Assembly (NCBI GenBank): GCA_947579605.1
Contig: OX388317.1
Location: 18,495,384-18,559,383, forward strand
Length of the DNA: 64,000 bases
DNA from: Athripsodes cinereus
Taxonomy: Eukaryota; Arthropoda; Insecta; Trichoptera; Leptoceridae
Direction: 5' to 3'
Position numbers and translations under genes: made by a program. The notes under the pieces are model-generated. The model ran no database searches. It worked only from the letters and a program-made list of their open reading frames with translations, and was not told where the DNA came from. The stretch's first letter is position 1. Each line of letters begins with the position of its first letter. Of the stretch, positions 1-11,401 are shown in pieces.

Positions 1-95
1 AGTAAACATGCAAGTATAGTCCTCTCCTCGCCAATAAAAGTTAAGACATTCATGATGGGTTGCATAACTCATCGCTGAACTGAAAATTTTATTCT
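1..95 (-). repeat. SINE-like repeat (S family), partial, cut by window edge
   Basis: This is the start of a dispersed repeat seen about 18 times here. Diagnostic pieces are the 'catgcaag...cctctcc' block and the 'gggttgcataactcatcgctga' block. In its sense direction (minus strand here) the family ends in a hairpin and a TAG-rich tail, which lies outside the window. Confidence 0.6.
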
Positions 96-232
96 ATACT
101 ATACCCTCATGTCATAGGTATCTCAAGAGAGGTAGGTAGAGAGACAGTTTATTTTTAAGATATATCTTGGTTTTTGTTATAAACTCAAATATAAACTTAT
201 ACACCTTTCATAGTGAGCTAAAAGCTTGTGTA

Positions 233-491
233 CTCTGAGAAAAATACTCAAAACGAATCATTGGTACAGTACTATCAGATAAGGACCAGAGATCGTACAA
301 ACGATTCATTGGTATAAATCTATAATATTAACTCTTCGCAAACAAATCATTGGTAAATTTACCAACAATTTGTTTGCGAAGAGTTAATATTATAGATTCG
401 TACTAATGAATCGTTTGTACGATCTCTGGTCCTAATCTGATAGTACGTACCAATGATTCGTTGTGAAATTTCATTAGTATTTTTCTCAGTG
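233..491. mobile_element. Palindromic fold-back element, copy 1
   Basis: A 259-bp near-perfect inverted repeat. The two arms meet at about 350-366 (ttggtaaatttaccaa). Ends are CTCTGAGAAAAATAC and GTATTTTTCTCAGTG, flanked by TA on both sides (231-232, 492-493). It has no coding capacity. The left arm is of the 'CTCAAAACGAATC' type and the right arm of the 'TTTCACAACGAATC' type (complement), so the arms differ in a defined way. Its size, TIRs and 2-bp flanks fit a MITE; the autonomous partner is not in the window. Confidence 0.85.
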
Positions 492-496
492 TAGTT

Positions 497-578
497 TGTC
501 AGCACCTGGGATCGAACCGCGTACCTCTTTTGCATGAGGTCAAGACTGTACTGCCAGGCCACTCACGAACTATTACAT
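497..578 (-). repeat. tRNA-like SINE head
   Basis: On the minus strand the segment contains an A-box-like TGGCCTGGCAGTA and, about 35 bases on, a B-box-like GGTTCGATCCC, with tRNA-like spacing. It begins 6 bp after fold-back copy 1. A degenerate tRNA gene or a tRNA-derived SINE are both possible. No acceptor stem could be closed by eye. Confidence 0.45.
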
Positions 579-639
579 CTATATAAGTAGAAATATTTCT
601 GTTATTTGAGAATTTGATCCATGATGTCGGACATTCCCT

Positions 640-775
640 CTTTCGAACACCCCTTTTGAGATAGTAACATCCTTTTCTTCATCTTTTCAACATCCTAACT
701 TAAATACACGCATTCTACCCACAACACTCCTTATCTCACATCCGCTCATTCTCCATATATCCTCATTGGTCAATG
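640..775 (-). pseudogene. RTE-like LINE family A, small C-terminal fragment
   Basis: The stretch at about 697-770 matches, in reverse, the region of the family A copies that encodes the 'RNEDIRRMSGC...VVDRMRV' segment (compare 6185-6250 and 48600-48680). The adjoining 640-697 is more degenerate. No ORF remains. It is an old, heavily mutated piece. Confidence 0.5.
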
Positions 776-779
776 AAGA

Positions 780-1289
780 TTTTAAATACCCTAAAACGTG
801 ATATTTTATGAATTAGAGAATATTATTATCCTTAATATTACGCCAAAGTGATTTTATATACCTGAAGGATTGTTACATAATATATACATAAATTTGATTC
901 ATACATCCCTTAATAGATGATAGTCCTAATAGTGATGAGAATAATGATAATAGGACTGTAGGTATAAAATAGTAGATAATAATATATAGTACATTCCATT
1001 AGGTCCAAGTTTTAGTATATGGAAGTAACGCAATATGTTATAATAGTAGTAGCGACTAATATGATTAAATATACGAAATCTTCCATTCATTATTATAATT
1101 GTACCCTTTTATCACAGACCCTTAGGGAAAGCACGTTATTATTATTACATATTTAACAAATCTACCCATGAACAATTTACACACGACTGGTATTAAGTTA
1201 GATTTTCATGAAAAAGAGGAATATATTATGTGTGCATTTTCAGAATTACTTACATTGTTATACGCATCGTCTTTTTGTATGGTGTTTAT
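780..1289. other. AT-rich sequence, no feature seen
   Basis: No ORF of interest and no recognisable repeat family was found. Confidence 0.5.
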
Positions 1290-1460
1290 GTAATAGGCAG
1301 ATGTTGGGAAAAATAAATACATTAATTTGGATCTACAATTCAGCGATGAGGTTTGACACCCATCCTGAATAAGTCATTCAGTTTTTTGTTGGTACAGAGA
1401 AGAAGGCATGCATGTTTATTACATGGGATATGCCGTGATGTCGTAGTAGTAGTAGTATTT
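1290..1460 (+). repeat. SINE-like repeat (S family) with TAG tail
   Basis: A sense copy: a 'ggcagatgtt' block, then 'aattcagcgatgaggtttg', then 'gggatatgccgtgatg' and a (TAG)n tail at about 1442-1458. The left half of the terminal hairpin (ctaccccacttg) is deleted. The 5' third of the family is missing. Confidence 0.6.
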
Positions 1461-2264
1461 TGTAAAACTCCATAATCATGAATTAAAATATACCTAGTTA
1501 TTAAGTTTTGCGAGTACTTTATTAGAGTAACTGGAATATTATTAGACTAGTAAGTAAAACAAGTCAGATTTCTCAATATTGTAATAAACACCCCCTTGAG
1601 CATACTTGTCTGATATTTTTTATCACAATGTAGGTACGAAAAATACATAAAATTAATAAATTAACTTTGGTAATGAAAGAAACCAGGAAATTTAATATAA
1701 ACAAGATATTTGGAAGTTTAAACCATAAAGACGGCGTGATTGTTAGAAATAACACAAACAAAAAATATTAGTAAATATTCCAACTGTTTTGACAACTTTT
1801 TATAGATGAACTAAATCGAATCATATATTCTAACAATAGTATATAAGTATTATTATTTGGTATCGGAACCCAAGGATAATTCAGTAAGATTTACGAGCAA
1901 TTTACGAAGTCATAATCTTCAAATAAGTAGTTATAAAACTATGTGTACCCATATAGCTTTATCCAATTTCATCCAAAAGCGTTATGTGGGGCAATATGCA
2001 GAATAGTATGGAGATCATAATTAAAGTGACCGTTGGTTTTTATCCTCAAAACGGGACACCCACATAACTACAAATTGAACTAAGTATATGTGTTTTGAAT
2101 AAAAAGTTCAATGAATCTCTCATAAATATGTAGGTACGAGGTTTCAAAAGTGTTAATGCTAATTAAATAAAAAATATAATTGGTTGATTTTTTAGACTTA
2201 ATAGAGTCAAAATTATAAAACATTTTTCTAATTAACATAAAGTTGGTATCCTGATGCTGGAATT
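1461..2264. other. AT-rich sequence, no feature seen
   Basis: Only short, low-complexity reading frames occur on either strand. Confidence 0.5.
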
Positions 2265-2322
2265 TCACAGTTTGAAACGTGAAATCCCGGGTTCGATTCC
2301 ACCCGCTTCTGATTCACTACAC
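2265..2322 (+). repeat. B-box-containing tRNA-like fragment
   Basis: A canonical pol III B-box-like GGTTCGATTCC is preceded by CCCG and followed by ACCCGCTTC. No convincing A box lies at tRNA spacing. It may be a SINE remnant. Confidence 0.3.
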
Positions 2323-4429
2323 TTTCATCATACAAGAATATTGCTCATTGTGAGGGTGCCTGAGGTTTATCTAGACATATTTCAAATTCAAATTCATCTT
2401 TCTAAAAAATAATTATTTCAAAATGTACTACATAAATGTATGCAAGTATACATAATAGGTACATAGGCTTTTTGTTTTGAAATTTAATAATGTGTTAAAT
2501 TATTTTTAAAAGAACACCGCTGAAGAGTTCAGTATAGGTCTAGTACGAGTTCTTATTTTTCATCTTTGTCTCGCTTTTTCTCCTAAGTGTTAGGTACGTT
2601 ATATTTAGTCACGTCATGAAATATTTCAAACTTTTTTCATCAGGGGTACTTTTGTATAATTCTTAGTATTGTACAAACACTATTATGTTCAAGAGTATTG
2701 TGTTGCATGTTTACTTCTAAAACTGGAGAGTTTGTCCCGTTCGAATAAGACATAGCACAGTCACACTACTATTAAAATCCAACCATAATATCCCAAGTTA
2801 CATATTGCACTGTTCCCCCTTTCTGCAACGTTTAGTCATTTCAATAATAACGTTTTAAATCGATGGATTATGCACGGTCATATTGTACATAGGTATGACT
2901 ATGTAATGTAGGTAATGTAGCTAAGTTACATACTTTAGATTATTTTCCTATTTGTGGTACGTTAGTCTCTGTATGTACGTTATAAACTGCTGTTATCAAA
3001 CAGCACTTGCATTTTCTTTCCATTATTTGAACAAAACTATATAATTTCATATTGTTTTATACTTTTGTCACTAGGGGGTGTATTTTTAAAGTAATTTTCT
3101 ATGTTATAATTATTATTATATTGCATATCTTTACAATTACGAGTGGATGGTCTTAAGAAGAATATAATAGAATCTTTACAAATGCTGGAATTTATGAAGA
3201 TTTATTGCATTATTTAAGTTTTTTTTTCAAATAGATTATTGGAAGCTCGGTGAAGGTAGATGACTTAAAATCAAGAGATCTGGAGTTAGAATTCTATAAT
3301 CAAACTTTTCCAACTTAGACTTCAAATAAGGGGCACTGATTTAAAAATATTATTTTTTACCCACATCACCTTTGTGTAGCACATGCACTAATAAATTTGT
3401 AATAATTATATGTAATCCAAATTTAACAAAAAAGGCATTTTAATTGAAATGTTTATTTAGAAATAAAAAGTATTTTAAATTAAACAGCATACCTATGTAA
3501 ACATTTCACACCCTTTATAAATATTCTTACAAGCCGTATTTTTTTATTGATTGAATTATAGGTATGTATAGTTTGTTAAGACTTAATACGTGGACGACAG
3601 ATATGTTGTATCGTTTTACTCAGCACATCATTATTTATTTTAAAAAATAAAACATTATTCTGTGAATTGGAATAAACTAACCCACGTACTTCGTAACTGA
3701 ATTTCATATTCGTAGCAATATGAAATGACATAAGTTGACCAGTTTAAGTCCGATGAATACTGGTCATTAAATTTCATACATTCCCATACAAGTTTCATGC
3801 GACTTATTTTACAAAGTTTAATAATAATGTTTTAAAATGTGGCTGCGAACTTCAACGTCAATAACATATTTGCATAGAAACGTACAGCGATAGAATCATT
3901 AGTCTCTGGAATCTGGATTTATGTAAGCGTATGCATTTAGGGATGTAACTGTTTATGATACTCCCGAATCCTGGATAATAGATATTTGGAGAGAAATTAA
4001 TCCGGATAGCATGAATATCTGGCTACGGTTGTGAGCGTGAGCGCTGGATCTTTAAATATGGGCAAAGTTGAAATTAAATTTGACATACCACATAGAGTTG
4101 TTGTTGTAAAAGATAAGGTCGGGATAGTGTAAATTTTTCAGTTAAGACAAAAACCACGGTGATGAGGCGGTAAGAAATTTGAAGAGCTGGAAATTTTTTA
4201 AAATTGGTACTACAATTTTATGAAATCCTCGAAATAAAATAGTATTGTATTTCGACAAAATACATTAGGTACATGCTTTTTAAAAACAATGCTATCTTTT
4301 TACATAACTCCTTCATTCTATTATCTAAAAGCTGATTCGTGCATTCTATAATAATAAACACTTTATTGTCATATATATATTTTACAAAAGGCGTACATAT
4401 ACTACCTACTTTGACTTTTTTTTAATATA
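2323..4429. other. AT-rich sequence, no feature seen
   Basis: Two kilobases without a supported gene or a repeat found elsewhere in the window. Confidence 0.45.
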
Positions 4430-4640
4430 TTGGCCAAATTTTTTAACAATTTTGTACTTTTTTATAATTTTAACCTGATAATGTTACATTGTTTGTTAAA
4501 CTCTCGTTTATTTATTAATCTAACTGTTTGTGTAATTTTTCAAATTGATCGTACCTTTGTATACATGTGTGTTTACAGGGGTTTAACATGTAAAAGGCTT
4601 TGGCCGTGAATACAATGTAAAATAAAATAAATATTGCCTT
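4430..4640 (+). repeat. LINE 3' end with AATAAA-rich tail
   Basis: It contains 'tttaacatgtaaaag' and 'ctttggccgtgaata' followed by an AATAAAATAAAT tail. The same arrangement recurs at 29850-29945 and, more diverged, at 21585-21645. These look like 3' UTR ends of a jockey/CR1-type LINE; the parent ORF is not attached. Confidence 0.5.
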
Positions 4641-4727
4641 GAGGCAATGTCTTCCAGTAAACCTTCTATTTTCTCCGTGAAGATATTTCATCGAAACATG
4701 GCATCATGTAAGCATGGCGATGACACA

Positions 4728-4792
4728 CAACTGAAGGTTATCCAAAAACCTATCATAACATTTATGATAGGTTTTTGGATAACCTTCAGTTG
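4728..4792. repeat. 31-bp perfect hairpin with 3-nt loop
   Basis: Bases 4728-4758 are the exact reverse complement of 4762-4792, with loop CAT. A direct repeat (cagttgcacgttatgtggt at about 4787 and 4817) follows. The structure sits at the truncated 5' boundary of the family A LINE. Confidence 0.85.
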
Positions 4793-4839
4793 CACGTTAT
4801 GTGGTACGTTATGTTCAGTTGCACGTTATGTGGTTCAGG

Positions 4840-6566
4840 GCACGGTAATGTGGTAGTGAGTGGTGATTGCGTGTTAAGAAGATGGAAAGAGTATTTTGAA
4901 GAATTATTTGAATGTGGTGGTGTGAATGCAAATGAGTGCAATAGTAGAAATGATAACATGAGTGTAAATGATGAGATATGTTTGACGGAAATTACGAATG
5001 CGTTGAAGAAAGCTAAGTGCGGTAAGGCTGTAGGATATGATTGTGTTTCAATTGAGCTCATCAAGGCTGGTGGGCAGAAGACTCTCGCATGGTGCCTAGA
5101 ACTATTCAACACTTGTTGGAAAGAAGGCGCGACTCCAGAGGACTGGCGGAAGGCTATCATCTGTCCGCTATATAAGGGAAAAGGTTCTAGGCTTGAATGT
5201 GGGAGTTATCGGGCTATTAGTTTGCTGAGTTCAATAGGAAAACTGTATGGAAGAATTCTGATTGAGAGAGTACGAAAGGCAACAGAGTGTAAGATATGGG
5301 ATGCACAAGGAGCTTTTTTGAATGGAAGAGGGTGCACTGATCAGATCTTCTCCCTACGAATGGTCGTAGAGAAGCTTCTGGGTAAACACCAGAAGCTTTT
5401 CTGTGCGTTCGTGGATTTGGAGAAAGCATATGATCGTGTGGATCGGGAGAGATTGTGGCGCGTGTTGTCGGAGTATGGGGTGAACAGCCAGTTGATCCAC
5501 GCAATTTCTTCGCTATACGTTGGGAGCTCCGCCTGCGTGAGGGTAAATAACGCCTTCTCCGAGTGGTTTGTCCTCACCAAAGGAGTGAAGCAAGGTTGTG
5601 TCATGTCTCCATGGCTGTTCAACCTTTTTTTCGACTACTGTATGCGTCCTTTGAAAGGGATGGATGTTGGCATTGAACTGAATGGAAACCGTGTGAATGC
5701 GTTGATGTATGCAGATGATTTGGTATTAATGGCTGAGAGTGAAAGTGATTTACAAAAGATTGTGTCAGTTGTATATGAAAGTTGCAGTATGAATGGGATG
5801 AAAATGAATGTGACAAAGACGAAAGTGCTGGTATTTGAAAGAGAGAGTGAAAGAACAATGTGTGAAATAAAGGTTGGAAATGAATGTTTGGAGCAAGTGG
5901 ACGAATATGTTTATTTAGGAAGTATGTTTGTAGGGGATGGTAGGTACGAAAGGGACATTGAAAAAAGAAAGGTGGCTGGTGCGAGAGTGATCGGTGCACT
6001 CCGAGCTATTGTTAGCAATAGCAATGTCTCGAACATGGCTAAAATGCTGGTGCACAACGCCATCCTCGTACCGACACTGATGTATGCAAGCGAGACTTGG
6101 ACATGGCTGAAGAAGGACGAGAGTGGAATAAATGCAGTGGAGATGCGATCACTGAGAAGAATGGTAGGTAAAACATTGCGTGATAGAGTAAGAAATGAGG
6201 ATATTAGAAGAATGAGTGGATGCAAGAGGAGTGTTGTTGATAGAATGCGTGTAGGTAAATAAATTGAGATGGTTTGGTCATGTGGAACGAATGGATGGTG
6301 TAAGATTGACGAAGAGGGTGTATTTATCTGAAAGAGAGGGTGTGAGGAAGCGCGGGCGTCCGAGAACCACGTGGCTTAACCACGTGGATCAAATTCTCAA
6401 GGACGGTCGCGTGTTAAGTAAGAGGAATCGGCGTGCATGTATGAGAAACTGGATGAATGTAGAGGAAGCGAAAGAAGTATGTAAGGATAGAGCGACATGG
6501 CGTTCCGTTCTCTCTGCCTACCCCACCTGGGACACGGCGTGAGGGTATAGTATAGTAGTAGTATAA
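4840..6566 (+). pseudogene. RTE-like LINE, family A, 5'-truncated reverse transcriptase
   Basis: Two frames encode the reverse transcriptase and C-terminal part of a non-LTR retrotransposon. The frame ending at 6262 shows RT motifs in order: GAFLNGRGCTDQIF, AFVDLEKAYDRV, GVKQGCVMSPWLFN, then the catalytic YADD of YADDLVLMAE, then EYVYLGSMF and ASETWTWLKKDE. A frame starting at 6264 continues with RWFGHVERM and GRPRTTWLNHVDQ up to the stop at 6540. Compared with the copy near 36447, a 4-bp insertion (GGTA, about 6253) breaks the frame. The apurinic-type endonuclease and the 5' UTR are missing. The 3' end is a hairpin (CCC-ACCT-GGG) and a tail of TATAG/TAG repeats. RTE-superfamily is the likely placement, judged by C-terminal motifs and tail; the exact clade is unresolved. 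Confidence 0.9.
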
Positions 6567-7637
6567 CATTTATAATACATATTTTAAATATTGTACCCGC
6601 GGGATATCAACTCATTATCCGAATAGTAAACTTAGATCGAATATCGTCTTTTTCCGGATATCCATTACATCTCTTCCTATAAAATGATTGTGAAATATAT
6701 TATTTTTAGTATTTCAATGTGCATTTCTCAATAATCCGTGAATTTTATTAATATATAGAACCAAGTGAGTGCAAACGACGTGTTTTTTCAAATTTTATAA
6801 CATTTTGAATATAATTAAACGATTACTTACCAATCATATACATATATGTATGTAAATGTATATGATTGGTAGGTAAGTTTGATTTATTAATTAAAGAAAA
6901 TTATGGATTTCATTTTCTCGGCTGCTTCTCGGATGCCCAATCTATCTTATTCTCACTACATCAGAAGTATTTTTGCTATTCTTTCATCATTCATTCAAAC
7001 CCTAATAGCAATAATTGTGAATATTTTTATACATTAGATAATAATTAGGTTATTTGTAATCAAAGATTGTAATGATGCCTTGAAGATGTGTGTAGGTATC
7101 TTTGATAGAAAAGGACTACATATTCGGGGTTGTCAGGTAGGGAAATAATTGGTTATATAGTAGGTATTACTTAAATATGTGCCATACCTTTCCTTTATAC
7201 AATTTCAAAAGGAAACCTTTGGACGATAAATGCCTTATTTAATATTCGTGGAACTATTAAATATGATTTGCTTATTAATTATTGTGAGAAATGTTTATAT
7301 TTATATTCCATTTTACAATTAAAAAAAGGTCAAGGTGATCGGGATTGAAAAGTGAAGTGAATTCATCAAAAAGTTGCATAATCTTCATTATCTTACCTTA
7401 CTGATTCCCACGTTTTTTACTCGTGTGTAATAAGCTTCGAATTCCATTACTTATGGTCAAGCTATAGGGACAATCTTAAAATAATGTTAGGTAATTATTT
7501 GTACCTATATACCTTAGATGCTTCCATTAGAATGTTGAAATCCACAACATCTGCAGGTGCATTGAATTTGAATTACAAAGAAATTACATTTTCATAAATG
7601 TTTTTTTTTCCTTAAGTGTGGTCAGCCTGGTGAAACA
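6567..7637. other. AT-rich sequence with one hairpin
   Basis: The only structure seen is an inverted repeat at 6825-6843 and 6856-6878 (arms of acttaccaatcatatacat type). The right arm carries an extra 4 bp (TACC on the complementary strand). No gene supported. Confidence 0.5.
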
Positions 7638-7639
7638 TA

Positions 7640-7898
7640 AACTGAGAAAATTACTAACGAAATTTCACAAAAAATCATTGGTACGTACTATCAGATTAGG
7701 ACCAGAGATAGTATAAACGATTCATTAGTACGAATCTATAATATTAACTTTTCGCAAAAAAAATTGTTGGTAGATTTACCAACGACTTGTTTGCGATAGG
7801 TTAATATTATAGATTCGTACTAATGAATCGTTTTTACTATTTCTGGTCCTAATCTGATAGTACCTACCAATGATTCGTTTTGAGTATTTTTCTCAGTG
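7640..7898. mobile_element. Palindromic fold-back element, copy 2
   Basis: A 259-bp palindrome of the same family as copy 1, centred near 7773-7780. Its left end has lost the initial C (AACTGAG). Flanks are TA/TA (7638-7639, 7899-7900). The right arm is mixed: an inner part like one arm type and an outer part like the other. Confidence 0.85.
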
Positions 7899-8031
7899 TA
7901 AGGGAGTGGACCGGCATCCGAAGTGTGGAGGAGCTGTTCCGCGCGGCGCAGGACAGGGTCAGGTTCGCCGAGGTGATCGCCAACGTTGGGGGACCCGACA
8001 GGGCACTTAAAGAAGAAGAAATACATTTGTG
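7899..8031 (+). pseudogene. GC-rich reading frame, probable LINE C-terminus
   Basis: A markedly GC-rich segment in AT-rich surroundings reads openly as ...REWTGIRSVEELFRAAQDR, then VRFAEVIANVGGPD and a stop at about 8029. The composition and a closing GAAGAAGAA run suggest the last codons and simple-repeat tail of a non-LTR element. I infer this from style and not from a firm family match. It starts directly at the right edge of fold-back copy 2, which may have inserted into it. Confidence 0.4.
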
Positions 8032-9494
8032 AATAACATTTTTTTCAACAACAAAAAAATTTCAATGAATGATGAATGCCATGTGATTTTGACTATACCA
8101 CTATTTTCGTCACCCTTATAGTACAAATCACAGCACACCTATTACATAAGAAAATTTCTCCGTTATACAGTATCGACTCCGAGGCGTATTCATAATTAAA
8201 ATCAAATTTACCCTGCAAACTATTGTAAGGTAAATAGACAATATATAATTTTACAGGAATGTAATTAATAACATAGAGCTATTCACTAATTAAGTATGTA
8301 TGTGTATACTTAATTATAACTGAAGTAATTATAAATGTGAAAGTTTCGGAGCAGTATAAACTTTGTCATTTTAAAAACGCAAAACGGAATCAAATTTGAG
8401 ATTTTTTTATTTAATTTAATTAACTCATTTATTTATCATGACATTTTTCACAAGCGGGATTGAAAATATAGAAATTAGATCATTCTATTGTTTATATCAT
8501 ATTATATTAGGCACAGGCACAAGACACAATAACATCATAGGACAAGTTTCTCATGAAACTTGTCCTATTATGGAGGCTCCACGTGTATTTGATGATAAGA
8601 TGAATTGAAATAGAGTAGATAAATGTGTAAAATTGAAGAATGTAGAATTAAAAAGTTTATATGGATGTCTGCGAAGTGTGAATAAAAATAATCAGAATCG
8701 ATTGCGACAAATAAAAAATTCGTAAAAATAGTATACGTAAGAAATGAGTATTTGCAATAAAAAGCCAAAACAATTCATGTTAAATTAATAACTGTAGAAA
8801 ACTAGAATGTAATATTAGTCAGGTATTACAAAATTCATGAATTATATTGAAATAACTTCATATTTCCATGCTTCTAAGAAAGTGTGAATTCAGTTTCCAT
8901 CACAAGATTGTGCCCTTGCAACACCTACACATTATACTTTGAATGACGCTATTTGTGAAATGAATAGATTTATTCAAAAGCATCAACTTGTATTATTATT
9001 AAGTGAAGTTTGCATTTAGACAATTTATGCATTACTCATCATTAGGATGACAAGGAGATTAGTTTCTGGCACGATTATAAAGAAACAAGTTGAACTTTGG
9101 TTTACATTTATTATTTGTTACAATGAATAAACGTTATGCGAGTACAACATTCTAAATCATGTCATTTATAAAATAAAATTTATTGTACAAAATAACATGG
9201 CACATATCACGGATTGATTGCATAAAGACAAGAAAACTATAAAGTGTTATAGAACGTTTTACATAGTTACTCAGTGTGCAAGATAAATTAGTCTAATTAA
9301 TTTACGAACATTTTTGATGACATACTTTTTGAAATTACTATTATACATAAATGTTTAGTGAAAAAGTTAGAATATACCTATAAAAATGTTAATCAAACAA
9401 CAAAAATATTAATTCATAAAACGATGGTAGCCAATGTAAAAGGAGGTATCTATATTTAACATAATTATAAAAAATGTTTTTTTTTCCAAAAATG
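8032..9494. other. AT-rich sequence with a 14-bp hairpin
   Basis: A perfect hairpin lies at 8537-8568 (14-bp arms, loop TCAT). Otherwise no gene or known repeat was recognised. Confidence 0.5.
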
Positions 9495-9575
9495 ACGGCT
9501 GGTGTGACCGGGGGTACCGTTCTTCTCATTAAGACACGAGACAGTGGGCTCGATTCCCGGTCAGGGCAAAATATA
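9495..9575 (+). repeat. tRNA-like SINE fragment
   Basis: An A-box-like 'GGCTGGTGTGACC' stretch is followed at tRNA-like spacing by the B-box-like GGCTCGATTCCCGG and then TCAGGGCAAAAT. The TCAGGGCAA immediately after the B box recurs (as TTCAGGGCAA) in the minus-strand fragment at 51655-51720, which supports a shared SINE family. Confidence 0.45.
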
Positions 9576-9579
9576 GAAG

Positions 9580-10655
9580 AATGACCTTTTTCCAATTGTT
9601 CTGGATCTATGTATTACACGTATTTTATTTAATGATTGTATTATATGTGGTTATCGATGCGTTATTATCCATAAAACAAGATTCATTATATATTAATTCG
9701 GGACTACCTCGATTGTGTGAATCGCCTATAAATGAAATGTTTAAATTACTTAGCGAGAAACTAAGACTAATTTTATTCTCCTCTGTTTTTTTTCTAGTTT
9801 TTCATTTAATCGTCACACTTTTTTTCGTTTCGTTGTCTGAAAGTTTTTAATTATAAGCATGTATAAGTAAACATTTAAGTAAATAAACTCTTGACAACAT
9901 AAATACTAAATTATAAAATGCATAATGTTGTAGTGCGGATAAACGTTAAGTAAGTTATGGAGTGTAATCTGAGATACTCTCTTACACAGTATAATAGCGT
10001 GACTACCAGTGTTGCCATTTAAATAATCGTCTTTCATTTTGAAACCAAGTCACACGCCCAAGACCTCTGTCTAAGAGAGATAACGTTGAAGACAAAGTGA
10101 TATAATTTGTAGTTCTGAATAAGACCGTACTGGATAGTTGAACTGCTGTGCTGCTCTCATGAGAACCTTCAAGTACGGTTGTAATACTTACTTATATAGG
10201 TACCTACATACATATGTACATACTAGTCTCATGCTTAAAGGTTTAAATAAGTATCTTCATCTGTCATAAATGAATATTTGAAGTGTTATAAAATTAATAA
10301 ATGAGATTATGACTTACGATATGTTTTTAGTAAAAGTCCTTAAAAACAATTGATTTCCATTTTTTTCAGGTTTAAATCGTCCCGTACAAACCTGTTATTT
10401 GTAAAACATCACGTACTTACAATACATTTAATTCAAGTAAATTCAGTCATTAGTTGATATTTCCATTCATTTTAAATGATTTTATTTTATGGGATTTGGA
10501 GGATGATTTATTTTATACTTCAGTGGTTACATTATTTCAAATCAATACAAAGTATCATAAAAGTATCAGTTATACAATTCAATGTACAGAGGACGAGTTT
10601 ATCGCCAGAATGCGTTGCCTTCCAACTAACCCGGATGATCTGCACGTTCATTACT
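9580..10655. other. AT-rich sequence, no supported gene
   Basis: An 89-codon frame (9581-9850) is hydrophobic and AT-driven, with no family resemblance. A short stretch around 10583-10605 (acagaggacgagtttatcgc) recurs almost unchanged near 38107-38127. Confidence 0.4.
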
Positions 10656-10657
10656 AA

Positions 10658-11198
10658 CTGTTTATCCATTGGCCTCATCACTTTGCAGAAGATGCCGAAA
10701 TGGTATGGATGTATAAGTAAACTATATTATGTTACTGTTTATCCATTGGCCTCATCACTTTGCAGAAGATGCCGAAATGGTATGGATGTATAAGTAAACT
10801 ATATTATGTTACTGTTTATCCATTGGCCTCATCACTTTGCAGAAGATGCCGAAATGGTATGGATGTGTAAGTAAACTACATATATTATGTTACTGTTTAT
10901 CCATTGGCCTCATCACTTTGCAGAAGATGCCGAAATGGTATGGATGTGTAAGTAAACTATATTATGTTACTGTTTATCCATTGGCCTCATCACTTTGCAG
11001 AAGATGCCGAAATGGTATGGATGTGTAAGTAAACTATATTATGGTACTGTTTATCCATTGGCCTCATCACTTTGCAGAAGATGCCGAAATGGTATGGATG
11101 TGTAAGTAAACTATATTATGTTACTGTTTATCCATTGGCCTCATCACTTTGCAGAAGATGCCGAAATGGTATGGATGTGTAAGTAAACTATATTATGA
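10658..11198. repeat. 77-bp minisatellite, seven units
   Basis: Units start at 10658, 10735, 10812, 10893, 10970, 11047 and 11124, each beginning ctgtttatccattgg. Six units are 77 bp. The third is 81 bp because of an extra 4 bp in 'aaactacatatatt'. The first two units read gatgtataag and later ones gatgtgtaag, so expansion was stepwise. The array ends exactly where the PLE terminal repeat starts. Confidence 0.95.
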
Positions 11199-11256
11199 AT
11201 AAATTATCAAATAAAATTAAATAAATATTTATTATTTTGTTTTGTGTTACTGTTGA

Positions 11257-11320
11257 GTATGACTAACGCACGACCGGTTTCGCGGACTCCGAGTTCGCAT
11301 CATCAGGTGCTGATCTATAC
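11257..11320 (-). ncRNA. Hammerhead ribozyme (type I) in PLE terminal repeat
   Basis: On the minus strand the conserved core is present: CUGAUGA (11306-11300), stem II (GCG-A-ACU / AGU-C-CGC around CGG) and GAAA (11281-11278), then CCGGUC with the expected cleavage after C at 11272. Stem I pairs GCAC with GUGC next to the core and GUAU with AUAC further out, with an internal loop between. Stem III is ACCGGU, self-complementary without a loop. One U is unpaired before stem II. Hammerheads in PLE terminal repeats are established in the literature. Confidence 0.85.
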
Positions 11321-11401
11321 TGAATTAAACAAAAACAAATACAAAAGTTCGTTAGGGTTTACAGCGTGTAAAAGATACAGCGTGTATAGGGTGTAAAAGA
11401 A

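Noticed and set aside
497..578. Functional tRNA gene
   Set aside because: A- and B-box-like sequences are present, but no cloverleaf with a paired acceptor stem could be formed; a SINE head is more likely.
9581..9850. 89-codon hydrophobic frame with possible membrane segments
   Set aside because: Composition is that of AT-rich noncoding DNA (Phe, Leu, Ile and Val from T-rich codons), with no family motif and no splice or promoter context.
10476..11028. Reading frames through the 77-bp minisatellite encoding repeated MQKMPKWYGC
   Set aside because: They arise from the tandem repeat, are broken by stops in several units and have no upstream context.
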